A program made the translations under genes and the position numbers. DNA of 64,000 bases from UBA940 sp031548515 (GTDB taxonomy: Bacteria; Bacteroidota; Bacteroidia; Bacteroidales; Rikenellaceae), in NCBI GenBank assembly GCA_031548515.1, contig JAVBRB010000033.1, positions 1 to 64,000 on the forward strand. Reading direction: 5' to 3'. Below the pieces are notes generated by a model. That model ran no database searches. It had not been told where the DNA came from and saw nothing but the letters and a program-made list of their open reading frames with translations. How positions within the stretch are numbered: the stretch's first letter is position 1; every line of letters starts with the position of its first letter. Shown here in pieces: positions 28,686-38,376 of this stretch.

Positions 28686-28715
28686 CATTAAAGGATCTGC
28701 ACAGATTCTTTAATG
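28686..28715. repeat. 14-bp inverted repeat upstream of PBP gene
   Basis: CATTAAAGGATCTG pairs with CAGATTCTTTAATG (one G-T pair) around a 2-nt centre. No T-run follows, so it does not look like a terminator. Confidence 0.5.
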
Positions 28716-28872
28716 AGAGGTAAAGGTTATCACGAAAATAACGAACAGCACCCTGAATTATTTTCCAATGTCGGAAAACAGAAAACCGCAGGGGGGCAAC
28801 GGCCATGGCGCATTATTGAGGCAACAGATCGTACACTACAAACTTCCGGCAATCCATACCCTTAATGAACCT

Positions 28873-28934
28873 CCTCGCAGCAGAGCTGCGAGGTATCGGA
28901 TGTAATTGGTTTGTGTTTTCGAAGCAGAGCTTCG
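28873..28934. repeat. Two hairpins with shared AGCAGAGCT core
   Basis: CCTCGCAGC-AGA-GCTGCGAGG at 28873-28893 and CGAAGC-AGA-GCTTCG at 28920-28934 share the core but have different outer arms that still pair. Confidence 0.6.
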
Positions 28935-28959
28935 GGGAATCTCCCTTTTAGTTATCTCC

Positions 28960-29026
28960 CTCGCACAATGCCTCCACCGGCCGCGGTCGGCGCTCGGTCG
29001 ATGATTATTTTGCTACGCAAAATAAT
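28960..29026. repeat. Structured repeat family III, copy D
   Basis: Its 3' end is the perfect 10-bp hairpin ATTATTTTGC (29004-29013) with GCAAAATAAT (29017-29026), preceded by GGTCGATG as in the other copies (GGTCGGTG in copy A, AGTCGGTG in copy B). Confidence 0.65.
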
Positions 29027-29028
29027 TG

Positions 29029-29062
29029 AAAAACCGCGGGACTTTCAGGGTCCTGCGGTTTT
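29029..29062 (-). terminator. Terminator of the RND efflux operon
   Basis: AAAACCGCGGGAC pairs with GTCCTGCGGTTTT with one mismatched or wobble position; a T-run follows on the leftward strand, 23 nt beyond the PG0541-like stop codon. Confidence 0.8.
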
Positions 29063-29084
29063 CATCATCATTCTCAATTGTCAA

Positions 29085-29378
29085 TCACATCCCCACCTGG
29101 GCATCCCAGACGAAAGCACGGATACCTTGCTCCGGAGCCTCGCCATCTATGACCTTCAGCGAAGCCATCAGTCCGGGCACTTTCTCGTCCTCCATCATTA
29201 TAAGGAGGGACGAGTTCATCGAGGGCCATGTGTGGTTGCCGTAGTGCGGTTCGCCGCCCTCGGAGCCCCGTCCTTCGGTCAGCGCCCACCGGGTGAAGCC
29301 CTGTATCCCGAGCATGTCCAAAACGTTGGTCACCTCGATGGTGTGGGCCTGGTTATATGATACGAATACTGCTTTCAT
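29085..29378 (-). CDS. PG0541-type transporter-associated protein
   Basis: Small cytoplasmic protein of 97 residues resembling the PG0541 family of transporter-associated, PII-like proteins found beside RND efflux genes in Bacteroidota. It begins MKAVFVSYNQAHTIEVTNVL and has a beta-alpha-beta-like layout with central GGEPHYGNHTWPSMNS and SLLIMMEDEKV strands. Its role is unknown, possibly control of the pump. It lies 154 nt after the permease gene, separated by a structured repeat (family II). Confidence 0.65.
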   Translation of the reverse strand: MKAVFVSYNQAHTIEVTNVLDMLGIQGFTRWALTEGRGSEGGEPHYGNHTWPSMNSSLLIMMEDEKVPGLMASLKVIDGEAPEQGIRAFVWDAQVGM

Positions 29379-29380
29379 TT

Positions 29381-29463
29381 TAACGTCACTCCCGGATAAA
29401 GATTATAATACTCTGTTTCTTTAGGGAAGGCGATCGGATAACCCTTATCCGGGAATGTCGTTA
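29381..29463. repeat. Structured repeat family II, copy 1
   Basis: The 19-nt arms at 29381-29399 and 29445-29463 pair with two non-Watson-Crick positions. It is immediately upstream of the PG0541-like ATG. The element at 38250-38333 has the same layout and shares AACAG and AATCTTTATCC on the leftward strand, while the arm bases differ with compensating changes. Confidence 0.75.
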
Positions 29464-29532
29464 AAGGCTTCTGACGAGGCCCGGTTATTTCGACCACCCC
29501 TCCCAATGGATTTTTTCTTTCTTATTTTCCCA

Positions 29533-32500
29533 TTATTTGTTTAAGGCTTTCTGCATTTTCTTTTCAAGCCGGCGGTTGCGGACCTCGATCTGCCGGTTGC
29601 GTTTTTCCTCGGCCCTCACTCCGAACATGGCATAGAGTACGGGAACGATGAACAGCGTCAGGAGCGTCGAGAAGGTCAAACCGCCAATGATGGCGATACC
29701 CATCGGTTGCCACAGTTCCGCACCGTCGCCCATCCCCAGCGCCATCGGGAACATACCAAGAATAGTGGTGACGGAGGTCATGGCCACGGGACGCAGACGG
29801 CTTTTACCTGCAGCTACAACAGCGTCCAGAGCAGAATAGCCGCGTTCGATGAGCAGATTGGTATAATCCACCATCACGATACCGTTCTTTGTGACAATAC
29901 CCACCAGCATTATAGCCCCGATCATTGCTATCATCGACAGCGGCGTAGAGGTCATCCACAGCGCAAGGAACACACCGGTGAAAGCGAACGGAATTGTGAA
30001 CATGATGATGAACGGCATCTTGAGGCTTTCAAACTGCGTCGCCATCACGATATACACCAACATCACGACCAGTATCAGCAGCGATATCAGGTCTCCCAAC
30101 ATATCCTCCATATCTTCCATAGAGCCGCCCACTTCGAGATAAATGCCGTCGGGGGTTTCATAGGAGTCAAGTACGGCGTTGACCTCTTTCACGACATCCC
30201 CGAGAGCATAGCCGTCGCCCACGGTCGATTTCACCGTTATAATCCTCTGGCGGTTATCACGTTCTATGGTCGGAGAGGCAAACTCCTCCTCGATTGCAGC
30301 CACTTCACGGAGTTTTACGGGCTGCCCCATCGCCCCATAAAGGGTGATGTTCTCAATGTCTTCGAACGAGGTCCGGTGGGGTTCGTCATAGCGTACTATG
30401 ATGTCGTATTCGTCGCCGTCCTCGCGGTACTTAGCCGCTTCGTAGCCGTTGATGCGGTTGCGGATAAACGCCGAAGCCGTAGCGCTGGAAATTCCGTAGT
30501 AGGCCAGCTTGTTGCGGTCGAACACAACGTTGTATTCCGGACGCAGTTCGTCGCGGGAAAGAACCACGTCGCGCGTCCCTTCCAGGCCGGCCATCAACTG
30601 CTGAAGCTCTTTTGCAACCTGGTTCGAGGTGTTCATGTCGTATCCGAACACCTTCACGTCGACCGTACTGCCAGAGTTCAGACCCGAATTACTGCCACCA
30701 GGAGTCACCTCGAATCTGCGTACTTCGGGAATGGCCGCCAGATCCCGGCGGAACAGGTCTGATATTTCGAAAATGGTGCGGCCGCCATCGCGTTCCGATT
30801 TTTTCGGCAACCTCATCATGTAGCTTATCACATGGGAACCGCCCGCCGGCGAAAACAGGGCTGCGTACATGTCGTCGCTCTGACCCGAACTGGTCGAAAC
30901 AAGATGTATTTCGGGGTATTTCTCGTATATGATCTCGTCGATCCTTTGCGCCATTCGGGCCGTTTGCTCGACACTGATATTTTGGTCAAGCTCAACCGTA
31001 GCGGCAATTATCGCGTTGTCCTGCGCCGGGAAGAATTCCATGGGGACCCTCATCAGAAGCAGCAGCGAAACCGCGAAGATGCCCATTGTAGCGAACAGTG
31101 TTTTCTTGCGGTTGTGCACAACCCATTGAAGAACCTTCGCATAGAAATTGTCGAGCCACACGAGGAACTTGTCGACAGGCTTGTAGAGTATGCCGATACC
31201 TTTGTATGTGTGTATGCCGCCGTCTTTTCTTAGCATATACGCCGAAAGCATAGGCGTGAGCGTTATCGCCGCCACGGTCGACGTGGCCACAACTATGGAC
31301 ACGATCCATCCGAGCGATTTGAACATGATACCCGCCATACCGCCGAGCATGGTGAACGGAAGGAATACGGCGATGACCACGAGTGTCGTAGCGATAACCG
31401 ACAACCACACTTCATTTGTAGCATAGATAGCCGCCTCGCGGGGTTTCGATCCCCGTTCTACATGCGTCGTGATGTTTTCGAGTACCACAATGGCGTCGTC
31501 CACCACCATACCGATCGCGATAGAAAGCGACGACAGCGAGATTACGTTAATGGTATCCCCGGTAACGTACATGTAGATGAACGCCGCGATCAGCGAGATA
31601 GGTATCGTGAGGCAGATTATGAACGTTGCTCTCCAACGCCCCAGGAAGAACATCACCACCAGAATCACGAAGATGAATGCGAACATTATGGTTTCGCTCA
31701 GCGACGATATGCTGTCGCGGATCGACTCGGAGTTGTCCATAATGATATCGACAGTCACATCGGACGGCAGTGAAGCCTTTATCGCCGGCAACTCGGCCAT
31801 AACCTTATTGACAATGTCCACCGTGTTCGCTCCCGACTGCTTCTGGATGATAACCCTTACTCCGCGTTCGCCGTTGATGCGTTCTTCAATGGTGGACTTT
31901 TCAAGCGTGTCCCGGATCGTGGCGACATCGCTCAGCAGGACGGTGCGTCCGCCCATATTCGACACGACCACCTTGCGCAGGTCGTCGCTCGAGGTGAATT
32001 CGCCGTCGGCCTTGACATTGAATGTATGTGTGCCGATATCCATCGTACCGGCCGGAACGTTGACATTTTCGGAGGCGATAATTCCGCCCAGGGCTTCTAC
32101 GGTCAGGTTGTATGCCGCAAGCTTGTTGGGATCCACATTGACCTGTATCTCACGCACAGGGGCACCGGCAAGGGATATCGAACCCACGCCTTCGATACGG
32201 TTCAGTACGTTGACCATTTTCTCGTCGAGTATCTTGCTGAGCGCCGCATAGCTTTCGTCGGCCGTGACCGACATATACATCACGGGTATCATCGAAGAGG
32301 AGAACTTGAACACCACCGGTTGGTCTGCATCTTCGGGCAGGTAGCTGGTCGTGCGGCTTATCACGTCGCGCACGTCATTGGCGGCTTCAGTTATATCCGA
32401 ACCCCACTCCAGTTCCAGGGTAATCATCGAAATGTTGTCTCTCGACGTGGATGTAAGCTCTTTCAGGTTGCTGACCGTGTTGAGCTGGTCTTCCAGCACA

Positions 32501-32694
32501 CGGGTGACATTGGTTTCTATATCGGTCGCGTTGGCCCCCGGATAGGCAGTGATAACACTCACCATCGGGATCTCCATCTCAGGATACATGTCGATCGCCA
32601 GGTTCCTGAGTGAGAATATCCCCAGGACCATCACGGCGACGAATATCATGATGGTCGATATCGGTTTCTTGACCGCGGATTCGTAAATTTTCAT
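29533..32694 (-). CDS. RND efflux permease (AcrB/MexB type)
   Basis: Inner-membrane proton-driven drug efflux pump of 1053 residues with the usual 12 transmembrane segments in two repeats and two large periplasmic loops. IGMVVDDAIVVLENI contains the proton-relay aspartates of transmembrane segment 4; TKNGIVMVDYTN and the C-terminal FSTLLTLFIVPVLYAMF are also typical. It works with the adaptor and TolC-like proteins encoded upstream. The 124-nt gap before it holds a small GCCGC/GCGGC hairpin (32738-32752). Substrates are unknown. Confidence 0.94.
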   Translation of the reverse strand: MKIYESAVKKPISTIMIFVAVMVLGIFSLRNLAIDMYPEMEIPMVSVITAYPGANATDIETNVTRVLEDQLNTVSNLKELTSTSRDNISMITLELEWGSDITEAANDVRDVISRTTSYLPEDADQPVVFKFSSSMIPVMYMSVTADESYAALSKILDEKMVNVLNRIEGVGSISLAGAPVREIQVNVDPNKLAAYNLTVEALGGIIASENVNVPAGTMDIGTHTFNVKADGEFTSSDDLRKVVVSNMGGRTVLLSDVATIRDTLEKSTIEERINGERGVRVIIQKQSGANTVDIVNKVMAELPAIKASLPSDVTVDIIMDNSESIRDSISSLSETIMFAFIFVILVVMFFLGRWRATFIICLTIPISLIAAFIYMYVTGDTINVISLSSLSIAIGMVVDDAIVVLENITTHVERGSKPREAAIYATNEVWLSVIATTLVVIAVFLPFTMLGGMAGIMFKSLGWIVSIVVATSTVAAITLTPMLSAYMLRKDGGIHTYKGIGILYKPVDKFLVWLDNFYAKVLQWVVHNRKKTLFATMGIFAVSLLLLMRVPMEFFPAQDNAIIAATVELDQNISVEQTARMAQRIDEIIYEKYPEIHLVSTSSGQSDDMYAALFSPAGGSHVISYMMRLPKKSERDGGRTIFEISDLFRRDLAAIPEVRRFEVTPGGSNSGLNSGSTVDVKVFGYDMNTSNQVAKELQQLMAGLEGTRDVVLSRDELRPEYNVVFDRNKLAYYGISSATASAFIRNRINGYEAAKYREDGDEYDIIVRYDEPHRTSFEDIENITLYGAMGQPVKLREVAAIEEEFASPTIERDNRQRIITVKSTVGDGYALGDVVKEVNAVLDSYETPDGIYLEVGGSMEDMEDMLGDLISLLILVVMLVYIVMATQFESLKMPFIIMFTIPFAFTGVFLALWMTSTPLSMIAMIGAIMLVGIVTKNGIVMVDYTNLLIERGYSALDAVVAAGKSRLRPVAMTSVTTILGMFPMALGMGDGAELWQPMGIAIIGGLTFSTLLTLFIVPVLYAMFGVRAEEKRNRQIEVRNRRLEKKMQKALNK

Positions 32695-32818
32695 TTTTTT
32701 CTGCTTTATATTAGGTACCTCCCTTTGCTTTGGCTGCGCCGCCTGCAGCGGCCTGCCTGCTCCGGTCGGTCAGGCTGTCCAACTTCAAGCCGGACAAAGT
32801 CGTAGGTATTTCCCTCGC

Positions 32819-33841
32819 TTATTCTTTTACTATATCCACTTCGGTTCCGCCGCCAAGCCTGGAGAACGAAGTGGTGGCGACTGTTTCCCCCGCCTGTACG
32901 CCCGAAAGTATGTCGATCCTATTGCCGACCTGGCGGCCCGGCTCTACAGTACGCCTTTCGGCTACGCTGTCGTTTATCACATACACGTAGCGTTCGTTAC
33001 TACCGACCTGTTTTTGTACGGCGACATCGGGAATCAATACGGCTTTCTTGTCGCCCATATTGATTACGCATCGTGCAAACATCCCGGGACGCAGTTTGCT
33101 GCTTGCATTCGGAATGGCTATCTCGGCAGTAAAAGTACGGGTATTGGGGTCGATCGCCGGATAGATCAGGCTTACGCGCCCCTCAAACGTTTCACCCGGA
33201 TAGATGTCGACAGAAATTGCAACCGGCGTTCCGACTATCACGCTGGCATAGTATTGTTCGGAGATGTTGACCTGTACTTTCAGTTTGTCCATTTGCATAA
33301 CCTCGAGTATGGGTGTTGCAGTGAACATATTGCCCTCATCCTCGCCTTTGTTGGTCACAACGCCGTCTATCGGCGAGTAAAGATTTACATGTTTGGCCAG
33401 ATTGTCGATGGTTTCCTTATATACAAGGTACTGGGCTTCTGCCTGCTGAAGCTGCTGCGCCGACACTCCGCCAGCCTCGTACACCCTTTTCACGCGTTCG
33501 TAATCGGACTTCGCCGTTTCGAACTGAACATTTGCGGTGTTGTACTGCGTAGGGTCCATCTGGACCAACAACTGACCTTTGCGTACCCTGTCGCCCACCT
33601 TTACGTATATGCGGTTGATACGCGCACCCTGTAGCGCTGGCATGATATAGTTTTTCTGCCACGGTTCGATATTCGCCGTAAATTCCACGTCCTGCGGAAC
33701 GACCTCGGTCTCCGCAACGGCTGTCTTTACGGCCACTTTTTTGTCCTTCTCCACAGCCGCGGCTTTTTTGCCTCCACAGCCTGTCATCACCAGCGTCGCC
33801 GCCGCCATCACGCCGAGCGTGACAATCAGATTCTTTTTCAT
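32819..33841 (-). CDS. RND efflux periplasmic adaptor lipoprotein
   Basis: Membrane-fusion protein of 340 residues linking permease and outer-membrane channel. The signal peptide ends with lipobox MTGC (Cys22). It has the biotinyl-lipoyl halves (GARINRIYVKVGDRVRKGQ and INLYSPIDGVVTNK-like), a helical hairpin between them (about 100-145) and beta-barrel segments. It lies 24 nt after the TolC-like gene. Confidence 0.92.
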   Translation of the reverse strand: MKKNLIVTLGVMAAATLVMTGCGGKKAAAVEKDKKVAVKTAVAETEVVPQDVEFTANIEPWQKNYIMPALQGARINRIYVKVGDRVRKGQLLVQMDPTQYNTANVQFETAKSDYERVKRVYEAGGVSAQQLQQAEAQYLVYKETIDNLAKHVNLYSPIDGVVTNKGEDEGNMFTATPILEVMQMDKLKVQVNISEQYYASVIVGTPVAISVDIYPGETFEGRVSLIYPAIDPNTRTFTAEIAIPNASSKLRPGMFARCVINMGDKKAVLIPDVAVQKQVGSNERYVYVINDSVAERRTVEPGRQVGNRIDILSGVQAGETVATTSFSRLGGGTEVDIVKE

Positions 33842-33865
33842 TTCCTGTTTATTGATTTATTTTAA

Positions 33866-35203
33866 TTATTCTTCTTTGCCAATCACCTTGTCGTAGTCGG
33901 CTTCGGCCGCAAGGTATTCGTAAATCGACTGCGAATGGTTGAGCCGCGCCTGAGTAACATTCAGTTCAGCCATATTGACCTCCAGCATCGTGCCGGCCCC
34001 GGCGTCGAAACGGGTTCTCGATATCGTGTGCGCTTTGTCGGCCTGTATTACGGTCTTTTCATTGGCAAGCATGGTTTCGCGCGCCGAGATAAGATTGTTT
34101 ATAGAAGTACGGGCTTCCAGCCGCTTGGCCTGGCGAAGGTAATCCTTCTGCAGATCGACCTGCGACACCTGGTTTTTCAACTGCTTCACCTTGTTGTGGG
34201 TAGTGAGTCCCGAGAAAATAGGCACCGAAAGCTGCAGCCCGACCGAAATAGGATTCTGCCACCACCACTCCTTCACGGTCGACATGGTGGCAAAATCGAG
34301 TTTCGAGTCGCTGCCGGCGAAGTTGACCGAACCGAAGGCTGCCAGGGTCGGCATGCGCGCCGTGTTGGTCAGTTTGATCTGCTGACGGAGCAAGGTTTGC
34401 TGGTAATCCAACTGACGTATCTCGCTATTGCCGTCTATGTCGGCCGTCAGGTCGGGCATCGTAAACGCGTCGCCGTAGCTGTCGAGCGAACCGGCAACCT
34501 CGATCTCGACATCCTCGGGAATACTCAGATACATCTTCAGCAGCTGTTTGCTGACCACAATGCCGTTCCTGGTAGCTATGATGCCGGGCTGAAGGTTACT
34601 CAACTGCACATCGGCGGTAAGGTAGTCGTATTCCGAAGCCAGTCCGGATTCGAACATCGTCCGTGTATTGTCAACGGTTTCCCGTATGGTAGCTTCGCTG
34701 GCCTTAAGCACTTCATACGATTTTTCGAGCAGCAGTATCTGGTAGAACGACTTTTTAACCGCATTCACAAGGTCAAGCCGCGACGCGCGCGCCTGTTCCA
34801 CTGCCAGTTCCTGTTGCGTACGCGTCATCTTGAGCGACGAGTAAATGGCGGGTGCAAAAAGCGGGATCGTCAGGTTCCCGCCTAACGTTATGGAGTTATC
34901 GGCTCCGAACGAAAGCCCCTTGGCCATCTCCTGTTTCACTATACTGTAGGAATAATTTCCCGTAGCCGAAAGCTGAGGCATGTGATTGCCGATCACTTCG
35001 CGGCGCACATAGTCGTAACGCGCGATCTCCATGTCGGCCACTTTGACAGTAGGGTTGTCCGAAAGAGCTATCTCCAATGCCTGATCGAGGTCGAGCGTCA
35101 GCGTCCCTTTCTCCTGTGCCTCTGTCACCGTCACAGCCGCAAGCAATGCTGCCGTGAACATCATCTTCTTCACAATCTTTTTCATCTTCATCTTCATTTG
35201 CAT
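33866..35203 (-). CDS. TolC-family outer-membrane efflux protein
   Basis: Outer-membrane channel of the tripartite pump, 445 residues. The signal peptide covers about 1-29 (ending TEA-QE). The rest is the twofold repeated TolC pattern of long helices (LDQALEIALSDNPTVKVADMEI near the start) and short strands. Its ATG directly follows the TAA of the regulator gene (TAAATG), indicating tight coupling. The Lys/Met-rich start MQMKMKMKK leaves several possible start codons. Confidence 0.92.
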   Translation of the reverse strand: MQMKMKMKKIVKKMMFTAALLAAVTVTEAQEKGTLTLDLDQALEIALSDNPTVKVADMEIARYDYVRREVIGNHMPQLSATGNYSYSIVKQEMAKGLSFGADNSITLGGNLTIPLFAPAIYSSLKMTRTQQELAVEQARASRLDLVNAVKKSFYQILLLEKSYEVLKASEATIRETVDNTRTMFESGLASEYDYLTADVQLSNLQPGIIATRNGIVVSKQLLKMYLSIPEDVEIEVAGSLDSYGDAFTMPDLTADIDGNSEIRQLDYQQTLLRQQIKLTNTARMPTLAAFGSVNFAGSDSKLDFATMSTVKEWWWQNPISVGLQLSVPIFSGLTTHNKVKQLKNQVSQVDLQKDYLRQAKRLEARTSINNLISARETMLANEKTVIQADKAHTISRTRFDAGAGTMLEVNMAELNVTQARLNHSQSIYEYLAAEADYDKVIGKEE

Positions 35204-35827
35204 TTATTGACCTCTGGTCTCTTTATATTTCTTTACGAGATTATCTATAACGTCTATACCTTTTGGCGTAGACAGGCCGCGAAAAAAATTCACGAGCACA
35301 TACTCGAATGCCGTGCGCTGCGAAATATTCTCCATTCCGGGAAGGAGATACTTCCTTTCGAAAAGCGCACCCATGGTATATACCAGCGTCATCACTGCAA
35401 GCGCCTTGTTCATGTCCGGAAGGAACAGCCCTTCTTCCATTCCCTTGTCAAGCAGTCTGTCCAACTGTTCGCAACTGTGGCTATAGGCCTTCTCCTCAAG
35501 GCTGTGATAAATGTCGGGGTAGAATTTTTTGAGATTCCCGATGAGCGCCGCGTCCCTGTCGTCGCGCTTCATGCTGTAGATCAGGGTGAGTATCTCCTCT
35601 ATAACGTTCTGTGCCGAGGAAGCCATATCGGTCACGGTTTTGTGCTTCTGAGTCATGTGGCACTTCACGCACTCCTCGAGCAGTTCCTTTTTATCGCCGA
35701 ACATCTCGTAGAGGGTACGTTTCGACACGCCCAACTGTGTGGCGATGTCGTCCATCCTTACCGACTTGATTCCCTGGTCGAGAAACATTTGGGTGGCCTC
35801 CCTGATTATCCGTTCTTTCTGGGACAT
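35204..35827 (-). CDS. TetR-family regulator of the efflux operon
   Basis: DNA-binding repressor of 207 residues. The N-terminal helix-turn-helix (about 8-55, FLDQGIKSVRMDDIATQLGV and KRTLYEMFGDKKELL) is typical of TetR; the C-terminal part is an all-helical ligand domain. It is the first gene of the efflux operon, so it probably represses its own transcript and the pump. No clear palindromic operator was found upstream. Confidence 0.9.
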   Translation of the reverse strand: MSQKERIIREATQMFLDQGIKSVRMDDIATQLGVSKRTLYEMFGDKKELLEECVKCHMTQKHKTVTDMASSAQNVIEEILTLIYSMKRDDRDAALIGNLKKFYPDIYHSLEEKAYSHSCEQLDRLLDKGMEEGLFLPDMNKALAVMTLVYTMGALFERKYLLPGMENISQRTAFEYVLVNFFRGLSTPKGIDVIDNLVKKYKETRGQ

Positions 35828-36105
35828 TCTAACTCTGCTTTATATTTATACTTATCAGTGCTTTGCGTTCTCGTCCTCGGTATTTGATAACAAAACTTCA
35901 GAAGTTTTTAAAGTTTTTTACTGAGCAACGGGGCAAATGTAAAACAGAAAACCCGAAAAAACAAAAAAGTTTTCTGTTTTTCGGGTTTCATATCAAATCT
36001 CCCGATAAAAGGAATAATCAGACTGGAAACCGGTCCATCTACGATAACCTGGGATCAGAAGAATTTCCTATTCCGCAGATCCCACACACATGCCCGGAGT
36101 GACGA

Positions 36106-37773
36106 TCACTCTGCCGCGGCCGTTGCCGCCTGGTTTTTCAGAAGTTCACTGGCCTGCCGGACGGCAGCTTCAGTGACGACGCTGCCGCTAAGCATCTTGG
36201 CTATTTCGCCTACGCGTTCCCCAGCCGTCAGCTTGCGCATATGTGTCGCGCCGCCCTCCTTATACACAAGAAAATGTTCGCCCGGTTTGGCAGCTATCTG
36301 CGGCAGGTGGGTGATATTCATGACCTGGATGCCGCGTCCGAGTTCGGATATGATATCGCCCATGGCGTCGGCAACCTTGCCCGAAATGCCCGCGTCTATC
36401 TCGTCGAAAATGACGGTCGGTTGGCCGACGGTACGTGCCGAAAGGGCCTTCAGGGCCAGCATCACACGCGAAACTTCGCCGCCGGACGCTATTTTTTCGA
36501 CCGGACGCGGGGCCATCGAGCCGTTGGCCGTGAACAGGAACTTCACCTCGTCGCCCCCGTTTTGGCGCAGGTCGGCGGCAGGGATTATCACGACTATGAA
36601 TTGTGCTTCCGGAATCCCGAGCCGGTGCAGCATTCCGGCGACGCTTTTTTCGACTTCCGGAGCTGCCTTATGGCGATTCTCCGAGATTTTTGCGGCAAGC
36701 TCCAACGCTTCGATTTCGCGTGCAAGTGTTTGGGCTTCAAGTTCCGCGATCTGTTCGTCGCCATGTTCTATGGCGTGTAGCTTCCCTTCGAATTCATACT
36801 GAAGCTCCATCAGTTCAGCGACCGTAGTCACGCGGTGCTTTTGTTGCAGCGAATATATCGTATTGAGGCGTTCGGTCACTAACGCCAACCGCTGCGGATT
36901 TCCCTCGATGCGGTCGTACTCGGCAGCTATTTCGCGTTCAAGATCCTGCAGGTCGAGGTATGCCGACGAAAGGCGACCGGCAAATTCTTCACCGCGTGGA
37001 TACATAGCAGAAACCTTTTCAATAGACTGCCGGAAATGTTTAAGTTGCGGCACGATACCCGTTTCATCGGCCCCGAGTCCTCCGGCACAAAGGCCCATCG
37101 CTTCGCGAATCTCGTCGCTGTGCGTCAGTTCGCGTTCTTCGGCTTCGAGTTCTTCCTGCTCTCCGGCGGCAAGCTTAACCGCGGCAAGCTGTTCTGCCTG
37201 GTGGCGGATATATTCTTCGTCGCGGCGGGAAGTTTCGGCATGGCGGCGGGCGGCGTCCAACTGTTTCAGCATATCCTTCCAATCCGCATAAACCTCACCA
37301 TATCGCTTCACCAGTTGGGTCTGCCCGGCCACGCCGTCGATTATGCCGACACGGAAACGGTCGTCTTTCAGCAACAGGTTTTCGTGTTGTGAATGTATGT
37401 CTATCAGCCGTTCGCCCAGTTCGCGCAACACGCTCAGTTGCACCGGCAGGTCGTTGACATACGCGCGGCTCTTGCCCGAGGTCGAGATTATGCGGCGTAT
37501 AGTGGTTGTATCCTCATATTCGAGGTCGTTTTCAGCAAAGAAAAGCTCCAGTCCATAGCCCTCGAGTCCGAAAACACCCTCGACAACGCAGTTTTTCGAA
37601 GGATCTTTCTGTACACCAGACTCTCCTCGCGTCCCCAGCAGGAGTCCGAGAGCACCCAACAGTATGGATTTACCGGCTCCTGTTTCACCCGTAACGGTGT
37701 TGAGTCCCGGCCCGAGATCCATCTCGAGCTTATCTATCAGGGCGTAATTCTCAACCGACAGGTAACGGAGCAT
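36106..37773 (-). CDS. recN: DNA repair protein RecN
   Basis: SMC-like ATPase in double-strand break repair, 555 residues. Walker A is GETGAGKSILLGALGLLLG (about 29-47); a coiled-coil middle region covers about 150-370; the signature and Walker B region has ASGGEVSRVMLALK and TVIFDEIDAGISG. It follows ispF after 2 nt, an operon order not linked by function. Confidence 0.95.
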   Translation of the reverse strand: MLRYLSVENYALIDKLEMDLGPGLNTVTGETGAGKSILLGALGLLLGTRGESGVQKDPSKNCVVEGVFGLEGYGLELFFAENDLEYEDTTTIRRIISTSGKSRAYVNDLPVQLSVLRELGERLIDIHSQHENLLLKDDRFRVGIIDGVAGQTQLVKRYGEVYADWKDMLKQLDAARRHAETSRRDEEYIRHQAEQLAAVKLAAGEQEELEAEERELTHSDEIREAMGLCAGGLGADETGIVPQLKHFRQSIEKVSAMYPRGEEFAGRLSSAYLDLQDLEREIAAEYDRIEGNPQRLALVTERLNTIYSLQQKHRVTTVAELMELQYEFEGKLHAIEHGDEQIAELEAQTLAREIEALELAAKISENRHKAAPEVEKSVAGMLHRLGIPEAQFIVVIIPAADLRQNGGDEVKFLFTANGSMAPRPVEKIASGGEVSRVMLALKALSARTVGQPTVIFDEIDAGISGKVADAMGDIISELGRGIQVMNITHLPQIAAKPGEHFLVYKEGGATHMRKLTAGERVGEIAKMLSGSVVTEAAVRQASELLKNQAATAAAE

Positions 37774-37775
37774 GC

Positions 37776-38249
37776 TTATTCCTTATATAATAACACGACG
37801 GCCTCTGCAGCGACGCCTTCTTCGCGCCCGACGAAACCGAGTTTTTCGGTAGTTGTGGCCTTCATGGAAACGGCGCTTATATCTACGCCCATAGCCCCGG
37901 CAATAGCTTCGCGCATTCTGTCGATATAGGGACGTATTTTCGGCGCTTGCAGCATGATGGTACAGTCGGCATTCCCGACCTCGTACCCGGCCCGGCGCAC
38001 CTCTGCAACCGTTCGGCGAAGAAGTTCGGTGCTGTCTATGCCACGGAACTCGCCGGAAGTGTCGGGAAAGTGCAGCCCGATATCGCCAAGCGCGGCCGCT
38101 CCGAAAAGCGCGTCACACAGGGCGTGGATCACTGCATCGCCGTCGGAATGCGCCACACAGCCTTTTGCATGGGGTATATCGACACCACCCAGCCGCAGGT
38201 TCAACCCATCGGCCAGACGGTGAACGTCGTATCCGTGTCCGATCCTCAT
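37776..38249 (-). CDS. ispF: 2-C-methyl-D-erythritol 2,4-cyclodiphosphate synthase
   Basis: Enzyme of the non-mevalonate isoprenoid pathway, 157 residues. Metal ligands are in MRIGHGYDVHRL (Asp8, His10); other motifs are HSDGDAVIHALCDALFGAA, DIGLHFPD and the C-terminal TTTEKLGFVGREEG. The ATG is immediately preceded by a family II structured repeat, which would be the mRNA leader. Confidence 0.96.
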   Translation of the reverse strand: MRIGHGYDVHRLADGLNLRLGGVDIPHAKGCVAHSDGDAVIHALCDALFGAAALGDIGLHFPDTSGEFRGIDSTELLRRTVAEVRRAGYEVGNADCTIMLQAPKIRPYIDRMREAIAGAMGVDISAVSMKATTTEKLGFVGREEGVAAEAVVLLYKE

Positions 38250-38333
38250 AACGTAAGTTTTGGATAAAGATTCTTATTATGCTGTTCCGTTACCTAAATC
38301 TTAACGCGAGAATCCATATCCAAAACTCACGTT
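38250..38333. repeat. Structured repeat family II, copy 2
   Basis: 17-nt arms at 38250-38266 and 38317-38333 pair with a single mismatch. It abuts the ispF ATG, as copy 1 nearly abuts the PG0541-like ATG. Confidence 0.75.
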
Positions 38334-38376
38334 AACGGCTTTCCCAAAGCCGCGGATTTACGACTACCCTCCTAAA

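Larger units (their letters stand above)
28601..29084. other. Intergenic region rich in hairpins
   Basis: About 480 bases between the PBP gene and the PG0541-like gene. It contains five inverted repeats (28643-28667, 28686-28715, 28873-28893, 28920-28934, 29004-29026) and a terminator at 29029-29062. No coding frame was found. Confidence 0.6.
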
